A stretch of DNA of 64,000 bases from Bemisia tabaci (Eukaryota; Arthropoda; Insecta; Hemiptera; Aleyrodidae), in NCBI RefSeq assembly GCF_918797505.1, contig NC_092800.1, forward strand, positions 37,190,263 through 37,254,262. Reading direction: 5' to 3'. The notes beneath the pieces are model-generated. The model made no database searches and was not told the origin of the DNA. It was given only the letters and a program-made list of their open reading frames with translations. The number at the start of each line of letters is the position of its first letter. Position 1 is the stretch's first letter. Shown here in pieces: positions 60,301 through 64,000 of this stretch. A program made the translations under genes and the position numbers.

Positions 60301-60979
60301 CGCCATGAGTCGCGGCCCATGTGGCACCCCCTAAATCCGGCCCTGGCCTCACCTAAAATCGATATTTTCAATGGATTTAAATGGAGTAAAAACAGTGTTA
60401 CCGACTTGCGAAATCGCCACTGTGCCTGTTACTTCTTCCTCTCGGAGAGATTCTTCGCCATTCCTTCTTTATTTCTTCCTCCCTCGGAAAATTTGCGATT
60501 TTTCCTCGTAACTTCTGACTCCTTCTCTTAATTTCAAAGGGAAGAAGCAGAAGAAAAATACTTTTGTTGTGCTGAGGATGAAACTCTCTGCATCAAGGAA
60601 ACGCCTCATAGCGGAAAGAAACATTTTGATTTTGAAAACGAAATTTTTCCCTATCGCAATGTGATATATTATTTTTCTTTTTTTAAATCGTGACGTCAAG
60701 AAAAATATTTTATGACTAAGAAGCTTTCGTCGTGACAACTAATAATTTACTTTGCGTTTTTAGTAATTTTTCTGACTGTAGGAGCTATCCGCAGCACAAC
60801 AAGGTTGAAATTACTAAGGAAGCGGGATTTTCCTTGGCAATAAAACCAATTTTTCTGAGTACCATCGTTGTTTTTTGCTTTAGCGGAAGCGTTTGGTCGA
60901 TATTATAGACATAATGAATGGCATGGAAACTGACACATACAAACACATACGCACATGCAAAGAAGACAATGACAAACAT
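57305..60979 (-). CDS. Small acidic, probably secreted protein (unknown family), 3-5 exons
   Basis: The three 3' exons (59395-59213, 58007-57930, 57365-57305) join in phase 2 at each junction with good splice sites and end at a stop. They encode about 105 residues: a Ser/Glu/Asp-rich acidic region, a helix-like DLELENKLESS segment and a short C-terminus with a single Cys (KKVVCKDLPDID). A signal-peptide exon (60979 downwards, MFVIVFFACAYVF) and a 26-nt exon (60587-60562) can be joined upstream in phase but are less sure. I recognise no domain. Small acidic secreted proteins are common among insect salivary and cuticular products; a salivary role would be inference only. Confidence 0.6.
57930..58007 (-). 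CDS. Acidic protein, penultimate exon
   Basis: Acceptor ctttgagcag, donor gtattt, 78 nt, phase 2 at both ends. Encodes DLELENKLESSHIDVDQAKE. Confidence 0.6.
58196..58449. mobile_element. GACGGTG-family miniature element, copy 7
   Basis: Right end AGTTTCACCGTCGATA is intact and the left end is decayed. In the intron between two exons of the acidic-protein gene. Confidence 0.7.
59213..59395 (-). CDS. Acidic exon (Ser/Glu/Asp-rich)
   Basis: Acceptor atgattttcag, donor gtacag, 183 nt, phase 2 in and out. About half the residues are Glu, Asp or Ser, with none of the cysteines a folded extracellular domain would have. It is likely disordered. Confidence 0.6.
59540..60345. mobile_element. hAT-type non-autonomous element, 806 bp
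   Basis: Same family as 46078-47092. Ends CAGGACCGGATTTA and TAAATCCGGCCCTG, perfect 8-bp target duplications GCCTCACC (59532-59539, 60346-60353). Two subrepeats with GCGTGAAGTATTC inside. It lies in an intron of the acidic-protein gene. Confidence 0.93.
60562..60587 (-). CDS. Tentative 26-nt micro-exon of the acidic protein
   Basis: Acceptor ccttgatgcag, donor gtattt; 26 nt, phase 0 in and 2 out. This is exactly what links the signal exon to the acidic exon. It would encode RVSSSAQQ plus a split codon. The case rests on phase alone. Confidence 0.25.
60814..60979 (-). CDS. Tentative signal-peptide exon of the acidic protein
   Basis: ATG at 60979 opens a classic signal peptide (hydrophobic residues 2-18, likely cut after SFHA, about residue 20). 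Two phase-0 donors are possible: gtaatt at 60813 or gtactc at 60862. It could instead belong to a separate gene. Confidence 0.4.
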
Positions 60980-61260
60980 TTTGAGTCAAGGACAAGGTAT
61001 TATTAGGTAACGTGAAGTGAAAAAAAAATCTAAAATTTCATTGGCTTGTGAGAGGATTGTATCGAATTTGACCAAAACATGGAAAAATTTTATGAAGTGT
61101 CTCGAAGTCACTAATGTTGATACAATCGATACCTATCTGACATACTCCTATAAAATATTTTAAACCGTCTATTGACCATTTTAATCGTATATATCAAAGT
61201 GGCGCGTGAGGAAATTTTCTATTCAACTAGGTGTCAAGCATGCACAAGCATTTCGTCTCT

Positions 61261-61307
<47 letters not shown>

Positions 61308-62088
61308 TATTGTTAAGCTCTGTCAATGCAAAGCTCAATGTCTCCAGACATGCGCGATTATTGACCTTGCGAACCAAGTTTCTCGGTGCGCAACGTTACA
61401 TGCTTCCTATCAAACTTTCTTTCTTATTTACTTAGGAGTCTAATCATTGAATTTTCAAGAACTTTCATTGTGCCTTATGTTTGACATCTACTTTGTATTG
61501 GCTCGGGAACCGATTCTCGTTCACTTACGTCTCATTCTAATTTCTACCTTTGCAAATTCTTTACTTCCGTCATGTAATAAAAATCGTTAATCAGGTTCTT
61601 ATTCCCCATTCCTCTACAATATATTTGCACCATAATCCACTGCCAATACACGTATTTTGAAACACATACACGTACATTGAACATATTTTGGTATCCAATT
61701 TCCGTTTCTTTTTTTAATTACATTTTTTCACGCATCACGAGAACGCTCTTTAATGTGCATGCGTTCAAGAGTATCTGCTTGTTACATTTGCATCTGGTGC
61801 AATATCATCGTCAGCTATGGAGACCGTATACCATGTAAAATGCACATTAACACAATACATAGTAAAAGCCACAAAGAATGCATGTAAAGCAAACAATCAG
61901 CACACATACACTAAACACTTAAGAAACGAATCATCGCAACATTTTCGTCATTTATTTTTGGATCCTTATGTTAAGTTTTTACCATCTTCGACTTGATACC
62001 AAGTTGGAAATTATACCAACTCTCGGTAGTTTTAAACTCGCTGTTGGAAATCTTGGAGTGGGTTCAGGAGTATACGTCATTCCAGAAT

Positions 62089-62625
62089 CTATCGGTAGTG
62101 AAAGTACCATACCACGAATTTCGGTTTGACTTCACTTCTGTAAGACTTCCTGTCAAACTTTAATAATTAAATGGAAAACCAGGAACTCAATGATAAGTCT
62201 TGAAAACTGTCCTGTTTTTTCTTCTCTGTTCGAAGTAAACTCTGTGAAAATTTCAAGAAATAACAACACTTCGTCGGAAGTTTTAAACTCGCTGTTGGAA
62301 ATCTTTGGAGTGTTTTCAGGAGTATACTAACGTCATTCCAAATCTATCGGTAGTGAAAGTACCCATACATACCCAACGAATTTTTTCGGTTTGACTTCAC
62401 TTCTGTAAGACTTTCCTGTCAACTTTAATAATTAAATGGAAAACCCAGCGGAACTCAATGATAAGTCTTGAAAACTGTCCTGTTTTTTCTTCTCTGTTCG
62501 AAGTAAACTCTGTGAAAATTTCAAGAAATTATATTGATTTGTTCTCCTTCAAAAAAAATAAAACAGGAACGGAGATTTGTAAACACCGCAAACGAAATAC
62601 GTGGTCTGTTAGTTTCACCGTCGAT
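62089..62625. mobile_element. GACGGTG-family miniature element, copy 8, with duplicated left half
   Basis: The left half occurs twice, about 62025-62268 and 62276-62529, followed by one right half ending TTTCACCGTCGAT. The two left halves differ mainly by small insertions in the second copy. Confidence 0.8.
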
Positions 62626-63399
62626 TTTTGATTTCATTCCGAAACTCGGGTGTCTACTAGATTTTTTGGAAAATAGTTTTAGCTAGGTAGAGCTTACTTG
62701 GAAGCTATATTTTATCCGATTTGTTGAAACTTAGACGTTACGGATACTTACAGTTGATGGCAAACATCGGAAACTTACTTTATTTCGAAGGGCTTTGAGG
62801 GAACATGATCCAATTTGTCCCCATACTTGCACAGTAAGTAAGACATTGTAATTTTGTTTAACTGTTTCAGTTGAGCTAGAAATAAGAAGTACAAATTATA
62901 GAGTCATGTTGTTGGAAGGCATAGTAATAGGAATTTGGTGCATTAATAGATGTTCGCAATCTCGAGCCGATTCAATTCACACATTTGATAAATTAGACGT
63001 TTGAATGCTAAATGAGCTGTTTGAATCTAAAGAGACAAAGTCCGTGGGGTATAAATGTTTCAGTTTCATAGCTCCTTTTTTTTAACTAATTTGTACATAT
63101 TTTTTTTAAACATAAATGGGTCCAATTTTATTTTATTTACAATTAAATTTTATTTTTGACATGATGATTAACATTGCGACTTTAAATATACATCATGCAA
63201 TCTAAGAAAAAGGTCAAAGTTTATAAAATTAATATACTGACAAAACGCCGCATAGCAGATATTCTGGTGATGAAATATCAAGCGGAGGTTTTGAATTGAG
63301 GTTTGAGATATCTATTTGTCTAAAAAACGACGAATTTTTACCCAAATTATGTTGTCTTTGAACTTTGCCTGTCGATGTCCACTTATAATTATACTATAA

Positions 63400-63445
63400 T
63401 TTCTTGAAATTTCTTCGATTATATAATCGAAGAAATTTCAAGAAA
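63400..63445. repeat. 46-bp perfect palindrome
   Basis: Two 23-bp arms (TTTCTTGAAATTTCTTCGAT and onward) meet at 63422/63423 with no spacer. Confidence 0.92.
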
Positions 63446-63620
63446 ATAACGTTGAAATGAAATTTTAAGTTAAGAAAATAAGAAAAGAAGCCCAAAATGA
63501 ATTTTCGGCTGTTTTGGGTGGCTAAGAGCCAAGCTAAATTCAGCCTAAACTGACGTAAGAAATTTACAAAAATAAATAGATTTGACTCCTACCCTTCTTT
63601 AGATAAAACAATCGGAATAA

Positions 63621-63871
63621 CGTCACCTTCCGGCCAAAGTATCACAAGCGCCATGCGACGTTTCAAAATTCCCGCCGCCATTTTATTTATGAGAGAGAAA
63701 TTGTCGGGTGAATTTGGTTCAAAATTGCAATGAATTTTATCGGCAGCGCAAAGAATATTCAGTGAAATTTTCGGACAGCTTCGTTGAAAAATTTCTCTGT
63801 AAAAAATTAACATGGCGGCGGAAATTTTGAAATGTCGCATCGCGCCTCTGATGCTTTGGCCGGAAGGTGAC
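63621..63871. mobile_element. Foldback element (CTTCCGGCCAAAGTATC), copy 2
   Basis: Same ends and CAAGCGCCATGCGACGTTT landmark as copy 1. The - strand open frame 63589-63873 is a by-product. Confidence 0.85.
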
Positions 63872-64000
63872 AATATTAGATCGAAATTTTGTTTTTGTTT
63901 ATTTCTGCATATATTTAATGGAAAAATATTACATCGAGTCTTTTATTGTCTGTTCGGGCCAGATCACGTTCACATTTTCACACAAAAATATTATACTACA

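Larger units (their letters stand above)
60980..64000. other. Intergenic DNA at the right edge
   Basis: Apart from the listed elements, poly-T run and palindrome, AT-rich sequence without a recognisable gene. Confidence 0.55.

Overview
This is a eukaryotic, AT-rich, intron-containing and very repeat-rich window. Spliced genes with GT-AG introns, arthropod-type protein families (an apolipoprotein D/Lazarillo-like lipocalin and an animal haem peroxidase) and dense miniature transposons point to an insect. A hemipteran such as a whitefly is my guess; nothing in the window proves the species.

Three protein-coding genes can be assembled by joining exons in phase. (1) A secreted lipocalin on the + strand, 7471-16621, five exons, 281 residues. 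(2) A large divergent haem peroxidase on the - strand, 53739 down to 19502: ten exons with good support (nine chained in phase from the N-terminus or across later junctions, plus a tentative last exon) and two small exons whose junctions I could not settle. A TATA box lies 43 bp upstream of its ATG and a poly(A) signal about 220 bp after its stop. Its 11.8-kb seventh intron holds an assembly gap and a 3.8-kb tandem duplication. (3) A small, strongly acidic, probably secreted protein on the - strand, about 60979 down to 57305, with three well-supported 3' exons and two tentative 5' exons. Genes 1 and 2 converge; gene 3 lies upstream of gene 2 on the same strand.

The rest is mostly repeats. There is a 2.5-kb inverted repeat with two 879-bp arms (1442-3949). 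Several hAT-type miniature elements have 8-bp target-site duplications. A family with GACGGTG ends has at least eight copies. There are many foldback elements, some nested, two non-LTR retrotransposon 3' tails, a tRNA-derived SINE-like sequence, 40-bp homopolymers and several short tandem arrays. Some elements have interiors built from degenerate copies of one short motif, a different motif in each.

Layout: 1-7200 intergenic repeats; 7240-16621 lipocalin gene; 16622-19270 repeat-filled convergent intergenic DNA; 19275-53790 peroxidase gene; 53790-57300 intergenic; 57305-60979 acidic-protein gene; 60980-64000 intergenic repeats. The genes are not an operon and I see no shared pathway beyond all three products probably entering the secretory route. 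Several duplications carry signs of assembly or long-read error and should be checked before biological meaning is given to them.
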